Assembly: GCA_002472565.1 (NCBI GenBank)
Contig: DKSK01000023.1
Span: 1-49,058 of the forward strand
DNA length: 49,058 bases
From: Bacteroidales bacterium UBA7258
GTDB lineage: Bacteria; Bacteroidota; Bacteroidia; Bacteroidales; UBA932
Direction of reading: 5' to 3'
This document shows, one piece after another, positions 1 to 9,472 of the stretch (position 1 is the first letter of the stretch; each line of letters begins with the position of its first letter). The notes beneath the pieces are model-generated. The model was given only the letters and a program-made list of their open reading frames with translations, was not told the DNA's origin and searched no databases. Made by a program: the position numbers and the translations under genes.

Positions 1-913
1 TGATATGCTTATCATAAAAGAAAAGTTCGATCTGCCACCTGTTGTGATATAGCTCAGCGACCATTACTGGACTGATAGTTAGAGCATTAGTGAAGAATAT
101 GAACTTCTTCTTACTCTCTTTATCCAAATAGATGACTCTGCGGATCTTGTCTGGATACTTCTCCATCGTCAGCTGACCGGCCATATAGCCGATAGCATCA
201 GACTGGATACCTGATTCAGGAGGGAAACGGCGCTTCCACTTCATTGGTCTGAAGTCATTGTTTGTCTTTCCTCGGATGAGAAAGTAGGCTCCAATGCTTT
301 CAATGTTATGGAGACGTTTGAAATCATTGTAACCTCTGTCGTAGATGTAGAACGAGTTCTCTTCATAAGGAATGACATCCATTGCCTTTGTATCATGGAC
401 CTTTGCTGGAGTTATGTGAAAAAAGGTGGGTATTTGCGTCTCAAGATCATACAAAGTGTGTATCTTGATTCCTCCTTTCCTCTTTCTGAACAGAGCCCAT
501 TCAAAGGTGCTCAGACATAAGTCAACTGTCGTAGAATCAAAGGCATAGACGTTTCCATTCAACTTGAAGATGTCAACAATTCGGCATCGTTGAGCCTCCG
601 AGATGACTTTGTAGGCAAACTCCTCGAAAATGCGATAATCCCGCTTCGTGTTGGCATCCGCAAGAGTACTCTTGGCAGCATTCTTGCCAAATCCAAGGTG
701 ATAAGCTTTGGATATATGGGCCTGGGTTGCCAGAACAACATCTCGAAGACTTTCACGGTTGGATAGCTGACCGAACATCAATACGCAAAGTTGGTTATAG
801 CATGTGAACTGCTTGACATATTTGTCACCACCATATTTCCTTGCGAGATAGTTGAAATCGTTGCGATCGAGGAAGTCCAGGAGCTGAGAGAACACGTATT
901 TTCCTTTATTCAT
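1..913 (-). mobile_element. IS4-family transposase, C-terminus cut by window edge
   Basis: Reading the minus strand from ATG 913 gives one open frame to the window edge (about 304 codons, no stop). It opens MNKGKYVFSQLLDFLDRND, the N-terminal domain style of Bacteroidales IS4 transposases. DDE-type landmarks are visible: YAFDSTTVDL (first Asp), FYIYDRGYNDF (second Asp) and the R-x3-E region HNRWQIELFF (Glu) right at the edge. After ELFF the frame reads YDKHI, not the Lys/Trp-rich stretch usual there, so the copy may be truncated or rearranged, but the edge prevents a decision. It lies 95 bp beyond the stop of the RHS gene, in the same orientation. The outer terminal repeat should fall between about 945 and 1008 but cannot be defined without the other end. 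The segment is more AT-rich than the rest of the window. Confidence 0.85.
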
Positions 914-935
914 ATGCCATTCTACGCTAGTCTGG

Positions 936-943
936 CAAAGATA
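936..943 (-). promoter_or_regulatory. -7 box (TATCTTTG) of the IS4 transposase
   Basis: The minus strand reads TATCTTTG, an exact match to the Bacteroidota TAnnTTTG -7 element, 22 bp upstream of the transposase ATG. No TTTG -33 box is seen at the usual distance. Confidence 0.45.
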
Positions 944-1008
944 AATTCAAATCGGTTGACTCGAAAAACCTCGATAACTACCTAACTTTCAATATTTTCA
1001 AAGAACTT

Positions 1009-4000
1009 TTATGATTTTTTACCGGACACTAATGATGCGCCAAGAGTGATTCCTTGGTGGTTCTTAGAATTCTCATTTGTGATAAAAGTAGCTCCTCCCC
1101 AAAAATCCACGCGATCGGCCCAGCTGTTTCTTACTTCAGACCAAAAATATCCGGCGGCCTGCTGTGCGAGCTCCCATGTATGGCGACTTGCCCCTTCCCA
1201 CACTTGGCCAAAGAGAGACTTATTCTCATCCAGGTAGAAATTGCCTAACATAATCTTTCCTGCATTAGCAATTCCTTTCCAGCCGGAGTTAATTGCACCG
1301 CCGACCATGCCTATGTACGGCGCGAGACCATCGAGCGCAGAGGCTATGCTAGTTTCCGTAAAGGCAATTCTACCAGCCATACCCGATAATCCCGGCGCTC
1401 CGGCCATTCCAATTAATAATGGGGAGCTAAGGCTGCCGATTGTTCCGGCCGCCAGTCCCGCAATGGAACCGGATAAAAAGTATTTCAGCCCATTCCAGTG
1501 CCCCAAATCATCATGCCGGATTTTATGGGCCATTAAATTTCCAAGTCCGAACATGACCGGAGACAGGGCTCCTGTCAACAGCATCGTTGTCAAAAAGAAT
1601 TCTCCGTCCTCGTCGGTATACCTGAGCGGATTGTTCAGCGCGTAGGTGTATCGGTTGAAGTTCTGGGAGAAGTCAGGGGACTGCACGTAAGGGTCGGGGC
1701 TGAGGAAGCGTCCAAGGAGCGGATCGTAAAGTCTCGCGTTCATGTTCACGAGGCCGAACCAAGCCAGGTGCTCGTGACCGGTGAACCCTCTTCCCAGGAA
1801 AAGCTCAGGCTCGCTGCCCGCGGGGTAGATTTCCAGCGTCTCAGGATTGCGCAGACGTCCCCAAGGGTCATAGCTGTATTCGGCGACCAATTCGCCGTCC
1901 AGCGTGGCTATCTGTGTAATGTTTCCGAGAAAGTCCCTGCCTATGTTGTAGGCCGTCCAACTTCCGTCGTTTTCCCTCTGGTATACCATCGGAGCTGAAT
2001 AGGCATCTCCGCCAAGATAAAGACGCTCCTTGCTTCCGGACGGAGTCTGGTCGTACTCATACCTGCCGCCCATGTAGTAGCGGGTAAGCACCTGAGTGGT
2101 GTCGTCTTCGACGTACATTCTCACCCTGTCTCCGTCTCCGTCATAGGTGAAAGCCACGTATTTGGCGCCTTCCGTAATGGTGAACGGACGGTTATAGCTC
2201 GTATAGTCCACACTTTGCTGACAATCCTGGACGAGGCCGCTCGTCTCCGGCTCAAGCATGGTCACCTGGTAAGGGCGCGCGGAGTTGCCGTATGTCATGG
2301 TCCCGACCCCGCCTATCGACAGTATGTTTCCCTTGTCATCGTAGCTGATTTGACGGTTGCCGATGGAGACAAGACGGTTCAGTCCGTCATAGCCGAATGT
2401 CTCAGTCTGTCCGTTGACGCCATCGCTTCTGGAGAGAAGATTCCCGGTCGTGACATCGAAGTCATACGTAAAGTTCTGGAGACCGCCGCCACCCATCTTC
2501 CGATATGTCGGCATGCCGAAGGCGGTGAAACCGTACTCCCTCGTTATGCTCCCGCTGGTTATGGCAGTAGCCATTCCTAAATCATTTTCGCCGTCGAGGC
2601 GCCAAACCACGGTGCCATCCGAGAGGGTGATGCCCGTATTGTGGCCATTGCTGTAGGCGTAGGATTCCGTCGTTATTGGGCCGGATTGAGAGACGTATTG
2701 AACGTCATCAAGGACGCTGGCAGTCCCGTAACCGAAAGTCTTGCGGAGCCACTTTCCGTCAGGAACGGTTTCTTTGACCGAGGAGACGCGGTCAAGGTCG
2801 TCGTAAGAATACTCCGTTCCCGCGCCATTGGTGGATTGTTCGGCGACGAGGCGGCCGTCGGCATCATAGGTGTAGACGGTGTTGTACTCTCCCGGCCGTT
2901 CGACGAGCGTAGTCCTACCATACTTGTCCTTATGGGTCTTTACCACGCCGCCGGGATTCGAATAAGTCAATACAGAGGAGCCGTCGCCGTTCCATACATA
3001 GGCGTAGGTGTGCGCGCCGGCGCTCGGGTCTTCAATCTTTGTCCTGCGTCCGTAGTCATCATAGGTGAACTTGGTGGTGATGTTTCCAGGAGCGGAAATG
3101 CTGTACGGCTGACCGTCATCGGCGAGCGAATAGGTAATGGTCCCTCCTGCGTCGGTCACGCTGATGACGTCACCTCTGGCATTCTTGGTGCTGGTGGATG
3201 AAATGCCATCCGACATGCTTGTCACGCTGGTCCCGCTGTATGACCATGTGGATGTCTTCCCGGATGCCTCGGTCAGCGACACTGGACGGTCGTACGCATC
3301 ATAGGCGTATGTGTTCCAACATGACGCCGTGTCCCCACGATAAGGCAGCGACGTCCTTGACAGACGGCCTTTGCCGTCGTATTCTTTGGCCGTCCATTGC
3401 CACTGGCCGTCAAAGCGCTTGACGCCGCTCAGCAATTCACGGCCCAAGGCGTCGTAATGTACGACTGTCTCTGGCTTGCCGGTCTCAGCGGTAGCCACGG
3501 TGTAGAGGCCGGTCCCGCCCCATGCGGTTGTAGTCCGTTCAACCATGCCGTCCGGGTGCGTAGAGGAGAGCAGATTCCCCCATGCGTCGTAGACGTATGC
3601 GGTAGTCCGGTTGCGATAGTCTTTGACTGTGGTCGGCTTACCGAACTTGTTGTATCCTCCGAAAGTCGTGGTATGCCCAAGGGCGTCCGTCTTAGTTAGC
3701 CTATAACGGCCGTCACTGTCATAAGTGTAAGTCTCGCCGACGAACTCTGTCGCGCCATATGGTGCGGATTTTTCGGAAATCACATTGCCCATGTCATCGT
3801 ACTGCCAGCGAGTCTCTGACACCAAGTTGGTGGCATCGTAGTGTATCCTGACGCCGATAGGTTTAAGAGAGGACCCTATAGTGGTGTCCAGCTGCAGGCC
3901 AAGGCCCTTGCGGACAAGCTGATCCGTAGAGCCTTCAGAACCCGCGTCGGAGGGGCTCTTCGCTATCGGACGGTGTATGACGGTGTCAACTTCAACTATT

Positions 4001-7000
4001 TTGATGACGTCGCCGAACTGACCAACATAGCGCCTGTTTGTCAAAGGCCGATAGAAATTGTCATAGGTGTAGACCGACTTTTCCTTCCATGCGATGGCGC
4101 CATTCCTGTCGCCCTCCTTTACGGTCGACTCTTCCGTTACGATGCCAAGGACATATTTGGATGGTGATACGCTGTTTTCATATGTGCGGGTGACGGTGTC
4201 TGTCTGTACCCTATCGGTCCCTCTTCTCCGACTTGTGATGACAGTCTTTGGAAGGTCATAGCTCCCATAACCATAGCTCGTGGCGGTCACGACTCCCGTG
4301 ACGGCGTCGTTGTCGATGCTCTCGGTCAGGCGAGGGTTGAGCTTTCCATATGTCGTGCTGTTGTTGTCATAGGTGTTCGTGATTGTGCGGTATGGTCCGC
4401 TGTCGACGGAGTTCAGGCGGAAAGTTGCGGAAGTGGTCACGCCCCTTTTCTGCGCATCATGGATCTCGTCAGCAATCTCCGTAGGATTACCAGGGAAGTA
4501 GTCGTAGGAGCGGATTTTAGAGAAGCCGCAGAACCCGAGACCAAGATTGTGGACGACTCCGTTGAAATAGCAATAATACTTGTTCCTGTACCTGTCGGTG
4601 TATGAATTCTCACTCAGATAAGCGTCCTCGGATTCAAGCACATGTATCGGAAACGTTCTGAAGGCATATCCAGAGGCGTTGCTGACCGTCAGCGAGTTGT
4701 CGGTCCAGTACAGGCTGTTGGACGGAAGATACACATAAGAATTGACCAGCATTCTTCCCCGCCCGTCAACGGATTTGGACAGGCAACGCAGTTCGGGTGA
4801 CGGCAAAGAATATTTGAACTCATAGATGTAGAATCCGTCAATCTTTATGAAACTGCTCATTCCGGAATAGTCTATGACGTTGCTTGGGATGATGCCTTTA
4901 GCATCGGTGATTGAAGCCGGGGATTGGGAGAAGGCGCCGAAAGAGGTGCCGTCCGTGTTCATGTAAGAGCCGAGCGTCGTCCCGCTGGCCTTGACGAGGT
5001 CAGACAATCCGTCATTGTTCAGATCGATGAACAGGAAAGAGTCTTCTTTAGACCTGGAGGTCAAACTGAAGGCTGAACTCAGAAACGTCGCGCCGTTGAA
5101 TGAGTAGCGTGACCATATCGTACTTGAGCCTGCGGTCGGAGCCACCATGATGTCGACATAACCGTCACCATTCAAGTCCGTTATGTAATAGGGGCGGTCA
5201 GTGGATGAGAGTATATAGGAGTTGACGCCGGACAGCGTCTTCTCTTTGGCGAAGGATGTATAGCCCTGCAGGCGGTAAACTTCCAGTCCTGAACTTGTCG
5301 CATAGCACAATTCGGTCTTTGCATCATTGTCGATGTCACATGCGAAAAGGCAGTTATAACTGGACAGAGGAAAGTCAAACAGTTTAGCCTCGCTCAGCTT
5401 AGTGCCGTTCGACAGGTCAATCAGCGTGGCGTATGATGTCTGGTCATAATTCTTCGCACCATTGTAGTTTTTGTCGAACGCCACAGTGAGCAGTTGAACC
5501 TTTCCGTTGCCCCTGAAATCTCCCCAATAGTATTCTCTGCGATACGGACTTACATAATCGCCGCTCTTGACCGTGCCCTTGACTTGGACCTCAAACTGAG
5601 AACTCCGGGCAGGAGCGCCGGAAGAATTGCATTTGTAGACGGTAATGAGCAGTTTGGTGTTGTCGCCGCTGGTCCCGTTGAAATTGACCTTCACAATCTC
5701 ATCCAATCCATCTCCATCCACGTCGACGGCCTCTATGGTCTGGAAACCGCTGCCGGCAGTGATGGAGTCGTTGACATCGTTGAAATCAGTCAGACTTGGA
5801 ACAAAAAGGATAACCTGGTCTTCGGAATACAGGCTCCCGAATTTGAATTTTGCGGATTTGGTCAAGGACTTATTTGACTTTGTCACGCCATAATTTTCAA
5901 AGTAAGGGTAGATCAGGATGCCATCGTTGAAACTGCTTGACACGAATTTTCCTCGACGATAGATGAACTCCTGTTTGTCATTGTCCGACTTGAAAGTGCT
6001 GGAAAGGAAAAGGGAGTTGTCATCCTTGTACAAGTGGCCGTCGGAAGCCTGGATGCCGTTATACTCCGCCGAACCATATTCGAATACAAGAGGTCTCAGT
6101 GATTCTCCTTCAGAGCTGCAGTCCACCTGCGTAAGAAGCCAGACGTTGTCTTTCTGCTCATAGGAGATGGCGTACCGGCAAAGTGTGTCTCCGTCGTTTT
6201 TGGAAGCAATTCCGGTGACGCGCATGTCCCTATATTCGGCTCTTCCCGCGTAATATCTGGTTGCGTACCTGGTATTGGGTGTGTAGGAAAATGTCATTTC
6301 ACCATTGTAGGCGCCCGTCGAGCCGTAGCCATAGCGGATGGATGTGAGTCTTGGGACTCCGTTACCGACATCGGATAGATAGGAGAAAGAAATCTTGTTC
6401 CCTTCCAGATCCGTCAACTCCTTGATGGGATATGTGGGCAGGTTGTATGATGCGTCCGCCCAGGCATCGCCAAAATGAGCGGTCGACCCATCAGGATACT
6501 TTGCAGTGAACGATGTGACATATCCATGCGAATTGTAATCGGGGGCGACGAGTACGTTGCCGGTCGCGGTTATCAAAGGGAAAGCGGACATCGTAGCCGA
6601 TTGGGTGTTCGTCACGAGAGGAACCCCATCCAAGGCGAAGACGGCATCATTGTCGTTGACATTTGCCCCTTTGGCCGCAGAATGGTAATACATATTCTTG
6701 TTGATGAGGGTAACGGATGAGACCCCCTGGATGTCCCAACCGTAGCCAGCCCATCCGTCGCCGGCCTGGCTGTTGTAACCTATGGCGATTGAAGGCGTCA
6801 GTTTGAAGCCCGGGGCAGTGGCAATCGGTATCTGGTATGTCCTTGCGCCTGCCGGGGTCATTCCTTCCTGCATCGGAATTTCCCCTACGGCATAATCGGC
6901 AATATTCAGTTTTGCCGCCCTTCGAGGAAAATTCCTGATGGCTGTTTTTGCGGCTTCCAGTTCCGTCCTGCGCTTTTCGAAGAATGCACGTTTGTCGTCT

Positions 7001-7230
7001 TCGGAAAAAATAAGCTTACGACGCTGCGCCATGGCGGGATGGGCAATATGCCCAAAATCAAAAGGCTTCGCCGAATATTCGACAGTGACGCCTCCGTCGG
7101 AAGACTGGATGACTGTGCTGTCAATCCCGGCATGGGACATGGACTCTTGCGCAAATAGCCTGCCTGAGGTCGGGTACAGCAGGCATATGGCTAATACGGC
7201 CGCGCCTGCAAACAGATTATCTCGTTTCAT
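1009..7230 (-). CDS. Secreted SpvB/VCBS/RHS-repeat polymorphic-toxin-like protein
   Basis: 2073 residues. A signal peptide (about 1-28, hydrophobic, ending LFAQ) points to export. Residues about 105-250 resemble the SpvB N-terminal domain (IPIATAPGFKLTPSIAIGY, GWAGYGWDIQG). FG-GAP/VCBS Asp-rich loops follow (DVDGDGLDE, DLNGDGYVD, DLNNDGLSD). From about 990 there are many YD repeats (YDAWGN, YDALGRE, YDDYGRR, YDGDGDR). The RHS core signature GRFLSPDPY...NRYTYALNNPLRYTDEDGE lies near nt 1590-1715, leaving a variable tip of about 195 residues. The tip has a Gly/Ala-rich hydrophobic part and ends with a WGGATFITNENS motif. I do not recognise its activity. In this family the core encapsulates a C-terminal effector, so a toxin or adhesion role is inferred. 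It shares a promoter with the small YD protein 63 bp upstream. No immunity gene follows; an IS4 copy does. Confidence 0.9.
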   Translation of the reverse strand: MKRDNLFAGAAVLAICLLYPTSGRLFAQESMSHAGIDSTVIQSSDGGVTVEYSAKPFDFGHIAHPAMAQRRKLIFSEDDKRAFFEKRRTELEAAKTAIRNFPRRAAKLNIADYAVGEIPMQEGMTPAGARTYQIPIATAPGFKLTPSIAIGYNSQAGDGWAGYGWDIQGVSSVTLINKNMYYHSAAKGANVNDNDAVFALDGVPLVTNTQSATMSAFPLITATGNVLVAPDYNSHGYVTSFTAKYPDGSTAHFGDAWADASYNLPTYPIKELTDLEGNKISFSYLSDVGNGVPRLTSIRYGYGSTGAYNGEMTFSYTPNTRYATRYYAGRAEYRDMRVTGIASKNDGDTLCRYAISYEQKDNVWLLTQVDCSSEGESLRPLVFEYGSAEYNGIQASDGHLYKDDNSLFLSSTFKSDNDKQEFIYRRGKFVSSSFNDGILIYPYFENYGVTKSNKSLTKSAKFKFGSLYSEDQVILFVPSLTDFNDVNDSITAGSGFQTIEAVDVDGDGLDEIVKVNFNGTSGDNTKLLITVYKCNSSGAPARSSQFEVQVKGTVKSGDYVSPYRREYYWGDFRGNGKVQLLTVAFDKNYNGAKNYDQTSYATLIDLSNGTKLSEAKLFDFPLSSYNCLFACDIDNDAKTELCYATSSGLEVYRLQGYTSFAKEKTLSGVNSYILSSTDRPYYITDLNGDGYVDIMVAPTAGSSTIWSRYSFNGATFLSSAFSLTSRSKEDSFLFIDLNNDGLSDLVKASGTTLGSYMNTDGTSFGAFSQSPASITDAKGIIPSNVIDYSGMSSFIKIDGFYIYEFKYSLPSPELRCLSKSVDGRGRMLVNSYVYLPSNSLYWTDNSLTVSNASGYAFRTFPIHVLESEDAYLSENSYTDRYRNKYYCYFNGVVHNLGLGFCGFSKIRSYDYFPGNPTEIADEIHDAQKRGVTTSATFRLNSVDSGPYRTITNTYDNNSTTYGKLNPRLTESIDNDAVTGVVTATSYGYGSYDLPKTVITSRRRGTDRVQTDTVTRTYENSVSPSKYVLGIVTEESTVKEGDRNGAIAWKEKSVYTYDNFYRPLTNRRYVGQFGDVIKIVEVDTVIHRPIAKSPSDAGSEGSTDQLVRKGLGLQLDTTIGSSLKPIGVRIHYDATNLVSETRWQYDDMGNVISEKSAPYGATEFVGETYTYDSDGRYRLTKTDALGHTTTFGGYNKFGKPTTVKDYRNRTTAYVYDAWGNLLSSTHPDGMVERTTTAWGGTGLYTVATAETGKPETVVHYDALGRELLSGVKRFDGQWQWTAKEYDGKGRLSRTSLPYRGDTASCWNTYAYDAYDRPVSLTEASGKTSTWSYSGTSVTSMSDGISSTSTKNARGDVISVTDAGGTITYSLADDGQPYSISAPGNITTKFTYDDYGRRTKIEDPSAGAHTYAYVWNGDGSSVLTYSNPGGVVKTHKDKYGRTTLVERPGEYNTVYTYDADGRLVAEQSTNGAGTEYSYDDLDRVSSVKETVPDGKWLRKTFGYGTASVLDDVQYVSQSGPITTESYAYSNGHNTGITLSDGTVVWRLDGENDLGMATAITSGSITREYGFTAFGMPTYRKMGGGGLQNFTYDFDVTTGNLLSRSDGVNGQTETFGYDGLNRLVSIGNRQISYDDKGNILSIGGVGTMTYGNSARPYQVTMLEPETSGLVQDCQQSVDYTSYNRPFTITEGAKYVAFTYDGDGDRVRMYVEDDTTQVLTRYYMGGRYEYDQTPSGSKERLYLGGDAYSAPMVYQRENDGSWTAYNIGRDFLGNITQIATLDGELVAEYSYDPWGRLRNPETLEIYPAGSEPELFLGRGFTGHEHLAWFGLVNMNARLYDPLLGRFLSPDPYVQSPDFSQNFNRYTYALNNPLRYTDEDGEFFLTTMLLTGALSPVMFGLGNLMAHKIRHDDLGHWNGLKYFLSGSIAGLAAGTIGSLSSPLLIGMAGAPGLSGMAGRIAFTETSIASALDGLAPYIGMVGGAINSGWKGIANAGKIMLGNFYLDENKSLFGQVWEGASRHTWELAQQAAGYFWSEVRNSWADRVDFWGGATFITNENSKNHQGITLGASLVSGKKS

Positions 7231-7293
7231 ACTCGAGGAGGCACATTGCGTTATTCCGGTCTTGCAACAAGGCTTGGTTCAAGGCAAAATGAT

Positions 7294-7641
7294 TCATGTT
7301 CTGCCTAAGGCCCACGACTTGAAACCGGCCTGGAATTTCTCGGCACGTGCGTCAGGCTCAAGCCGGAAGGAATCGTGCAGATAATATATAACAAAGTGAG
7401 GCAGCCATCCATGTCTTGATGCATGGAGTGACCCGGATGAAGCGACATCCCACGGAATGGAAGCCTGACGGAGGCTGTCAGTCAATTCCGTGGCTGACGC
7501 TATGTCCCCTTCTGATGCGACTCGTGAGATGCGATTCCCCATTGAGTCGTATGAATACGAAACGCTGTTCTGGCTGAACAACGGGGCGGCCAGAAAGAGG
7601 TAAGCAAGGAGCAGAATGAGTTTTTTTCTTGGTTTAGGCAT
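7294..7641 (-). CDS. Small secreted YD-motif protein upstream of the RHS gene
   Basis: 115 residues. A signal peptide (KKLILLLAYLFLAAPLFSQ) is followed directly by one YD-type motif, SVSYSYDSMGNRISR, and then about 80 residues with no recognised domain. The C-terminus is basic and aromatic. It sits 63 bp upstream of the RHS gene on the same strand and just downstream of the consensus promoter at 7740-7771, so the two are probably co-transcribed. Because the YD motif is identical in style to the repeats of the big protein, it is either a dedicated partner or a remnant of a duplicated RHS N-terminus. I cannot tell which, and no function is assigned. Confidence 0.65.
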   Translation of the reverse strand: MPKPRKKLILLLAYLFLAAPLFSQNSVSYSYDSMGNRISRVASEGDIASATELTDSLRQASIPWDVASSGSLHASRHGWLPHFVIYYLHDSFRLEPDARAEKFQAGFKSWALGRT

Positions 7642-7739
7642 CGGTTGGACTGTATTTATATTTAGGGCAGTGGTTCTTCGTCAGCCGGACGTTTCGTTCA
7701 TCAGCCCTGGCGTTTGTGGCTTCCCGCACGGGCATGGGA

Positions 7740-7771
7740 CAAAGATATCGTTAAGCTTGGAGATTGGCAAA
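7740..7771 (-). promoter_or_regulatory. Consensus promoter of the RHS operon
   Basis: On the minus strand TTTG (7771-7768) is followed after 20 bp by TATCTTTG (7747-7740), an exact Bacteroidota -33/-7 pair. It would start transcription about 90 nt before the 115-residue ORF. Confidence 0.65.
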
Positions 7772-7870
7772 TTTTTCTAATAATCAATGATGTAAATCGT
7801 AAAAATATGGCGCGCAAAATAAGGTTGGATTCGCCGGCCCCAACCAATTGTACGGGCGATGTGCCTTCCA

Positions 7871-7966
7871 GGCCCCTCCAGAGGGGGTCCCGTCTTCCGG
7901 CTTCAACCCAGAATCCACACGACCGGCCTCTGAGGCCCCTTCAGAGGGGGTGGTTTGTATTCTGGG
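7871..7966. repeat. Duplicated GGCCCCTnCAGAGGGGGT motif with flanking inverted repeat
   Basis: An 18-bp motif occurs at 7871-7888 (GGCCCCTCCAGAGGGGGT) and, with one change, at 7934-7951 (GGCCCCTTCAGAGGGGGT). Each copy can itself fold (CCCCT/AGGGG). ACCCAGAAT near 7906 and ATTCTGGGT near 7958 form a further 9-bp inverted repeat around the second copy. The motif lies in the 440-bp gap between two divergent promoters, and no gene is evident there. Function unknown. Confidence 0.5.
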
Positions 7967-8080
7967 TAAGGGGACCTGCGAATCCCATGACGGCGCCACG
8001 GAGAGGATTTCGGGATTTGTGGCTTTAGCCTAGTGTGGGTGAAGATGGACTTTACGGTTGATTTTCGTTATTTACTTTCG

Positions 8081-8112
8081 TTTGGAGAGTGCGGAAATTT
8101 GTCGTATATTTG
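8081..8112 (+). promoter_or_regulatory. Consensus promoter of the HxlR gene
   Basis: TTTG (8081-8084), 20 bp spacer, TATATTTG (8105-8112): an exact Bacteroidota promoter. It predicts a leader of about 130 nt before ATG 8249. The leader is purine-rich and carries the 11-mer GGGAAGAGATG twice (8154-8164, 8189-8199). Confidence 0.65.
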
Positions 8113-8248
8113 CGTCGTGATAGCGAGGGGATTGGAGGTGCGGGAAAGAGAATGGGAAGAGATGCGCGAAAGAGAGCTGAAGAAGACGGGGAAGAGATGG
8201 GAGTGAGATGGGTAATAAATATAATCGAGAATAAAGAGTGTTTGCGTG

Positions 8249-8599
8249 ATGAAACAGGTGGATGTCAAGTACATGTCTTGTCCGATCCGGAATGTGATCG
8301 ACCGGTTCGGGGACAAGTGGTCGTTGCTGGTTCTGTATACGCTCCATACGAAGGGGACCCTGAGGTTCAGCCAGATATATGCGGAGATGACTGATGTCTC
8401 CCAGAAGATGCTTTCTTCCACGCTCAAGGATCTGGAGCGGGACAACCTAGTCAGCCGCAAGGCCTATGCGGAGATTCCGCCGAGGGTCGAGTATTCGCTT
8501 ACGGCGCTGGGGGAGTCCCTGATGCCGGCGCTGGAGCCTCTAATCGATTGGGCGTCGACCCATTTCCAGGACGTCACGGGCGGCAAGATTCTCGTCTAG
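8249..8599 (+). CDS. HxlR-family winged-helix transcriptional regulator
   Basis: About 116 residues, the usual family length. The N-terminus carries the typical CPIRNVIDRFGDKWSLLVLY block, followed by the winged helix (LRFSQIYAEM, VSQKMLSSTLKDLERDNLV) and the wing strand IPPRVEYSLTALGESL. HxlR proteins are cytoplasmic dimeric regulators, often responding to redox or aldehyde stress; Cys12 is in the position often used for sensing. GTG 8246 is also possible, but ATG 8249 is preferred. The gene converges on the AraC gene and their TAG stops share one CTAG palindrome, so there is no room for a terminator between them. The target is unknown. Confidence 0.9.
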   Translation: MKQVDVKYMSCPIRNVIDRFGDKWSLLVLYTLHTKGTLRFSQIYAEMTDVSQKMLSSTLKDLERDNLVSRKAYAEIPPRVEYSLTALGESLMPALEPLIDWASTHFQDVTGGKILV

Positions 8600-9465
8600 C
8601 GGTCCGCCGTCGGGGATTGGGCGGCGAGGCGGTATTGCTTGGGGCTCATGCCGAGGAGGCGCTTGAAGGTGCGGTTGAAGTAGGGGACGTTGCGGAAGCC
8701 GCAGTCGTAGCAGACCTCTGAGATTGACATCTCGCTGTTTCTCAGCAGGTTCTTCACCATGTCCATGCGCAGGTCCATCACGTATTGTATTATGGTCTTT
8801 CCGGTCTTCTCCTTGAACAGGGTGCAGAGGCTGGTCCCGTTGATTCCGGCGTAGGCGGAGAGCTGTCCGATGGTGATCCGCCGCTTGAAGTTGCAGTGGA
8901 TGTAGTTCTGGACCTGGCTCACGACGGAGTCGTCCTTCCCGGCCCCGAAGTCCCCAGAGTCCCTCTTTCCGTCGGCGTCCCATATTTCCATGAGCACCTT
9001 CAGGAACGACAGGAGCCTCTCGGCGCCGGTCTCCTCCGTCATCTTCATGAGGAGTCCGCCTATGGCCCTGCCCTCCGCGCCCGGGATGAAGACGGAATGT
9101 CGGAGGCCGGCGTACCATGAGGCCATCTCGCCAAGTTCTGCGAAGTCGCTTCCTATCCTGGACAGGAGGTCCTGGGAGAAGGCGAGGCTTATGTTTTCTA
9201 TCGTGTAGTCGGGTTCGGCAGGCTCGGGGCCCGGGCGATGCCCGGATATGCCACCCCCGGGACGCGGCCGCCTGAACCTCCAAACATGGGGCATCTCGGG
9301 GACGACGAGGACCAGGTCCCCGGCCCCGAAATTCTCCGTCTTGTCGCCGATGGTCCTTGTCCCCTCGCCACGGACGATGTAGGAGAGTTCCCATGTCTCC
9401 TGCTGGTGGAGGCCGATTTGCCTGTCGGGGGAGATGATTATGTGGTCGAAGGTGAATGAATCCAT
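8596..9465 (-). CDS. AraC-family transcriptional regulator with cupin-like sensor
   Basis: 289 residues. The N-terminal half has an AraC-type cupin sensor (LHQQETWELSYIVRGEG, ENFGAGDLVLVVPEMPH). The C-terminal 100 residues hold the double helix-turn-helix: ITIGQLSAYAGINGTSLCTLF for the first, then ISEVCYDCGFRNVPYFNRTF and the signature GMSPKQYR. This family activates sugar or stress genes on ligand binding; the ligand is not evident. It is transcribed divergently from the GNAT gene (48 bp apart), with a TAnnTTTG box almost touching its start codon, and convergently with the HxlR gene with overlapping stops. Third codon positions are strongly G/C, as in the genes to its right. Confidence 0.9.
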   Translation of the reverse strand: MDSFTFDHIIISPDRQIGLHQQETWELSYIVRGEGTRTIGDKTENFGAGDLVLVVPEMPHVWRFRRPRPGGGISGHRPGPEPAEPDYTIENISLAFSQDLLSRIGSDFAELGEMASWYAGLRHSVFIPGAEGRAIGGLLMKMTEETGAERLLSFLKVLMEIWDADGKRDSGDFGAGKDDSVVSQVQNYIHCNFKRRITIGQLSAYAGINGTSLCTLFKEKTGKTIIQYVMDLRMDMVKNLLRNSEMSISEVCYDCGFRNVPYFNRTFKRLLGMSPKQYRLAAQSPTADR

Positions 9466-9472
9466 GGCTTCG

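Noticed and set aside
7714..8028. Overlapping small ORFs in the RHS-HxlR gap
   Set aside because: They cover a promoter and GC-rich repeats on both strands and have no coding signal.
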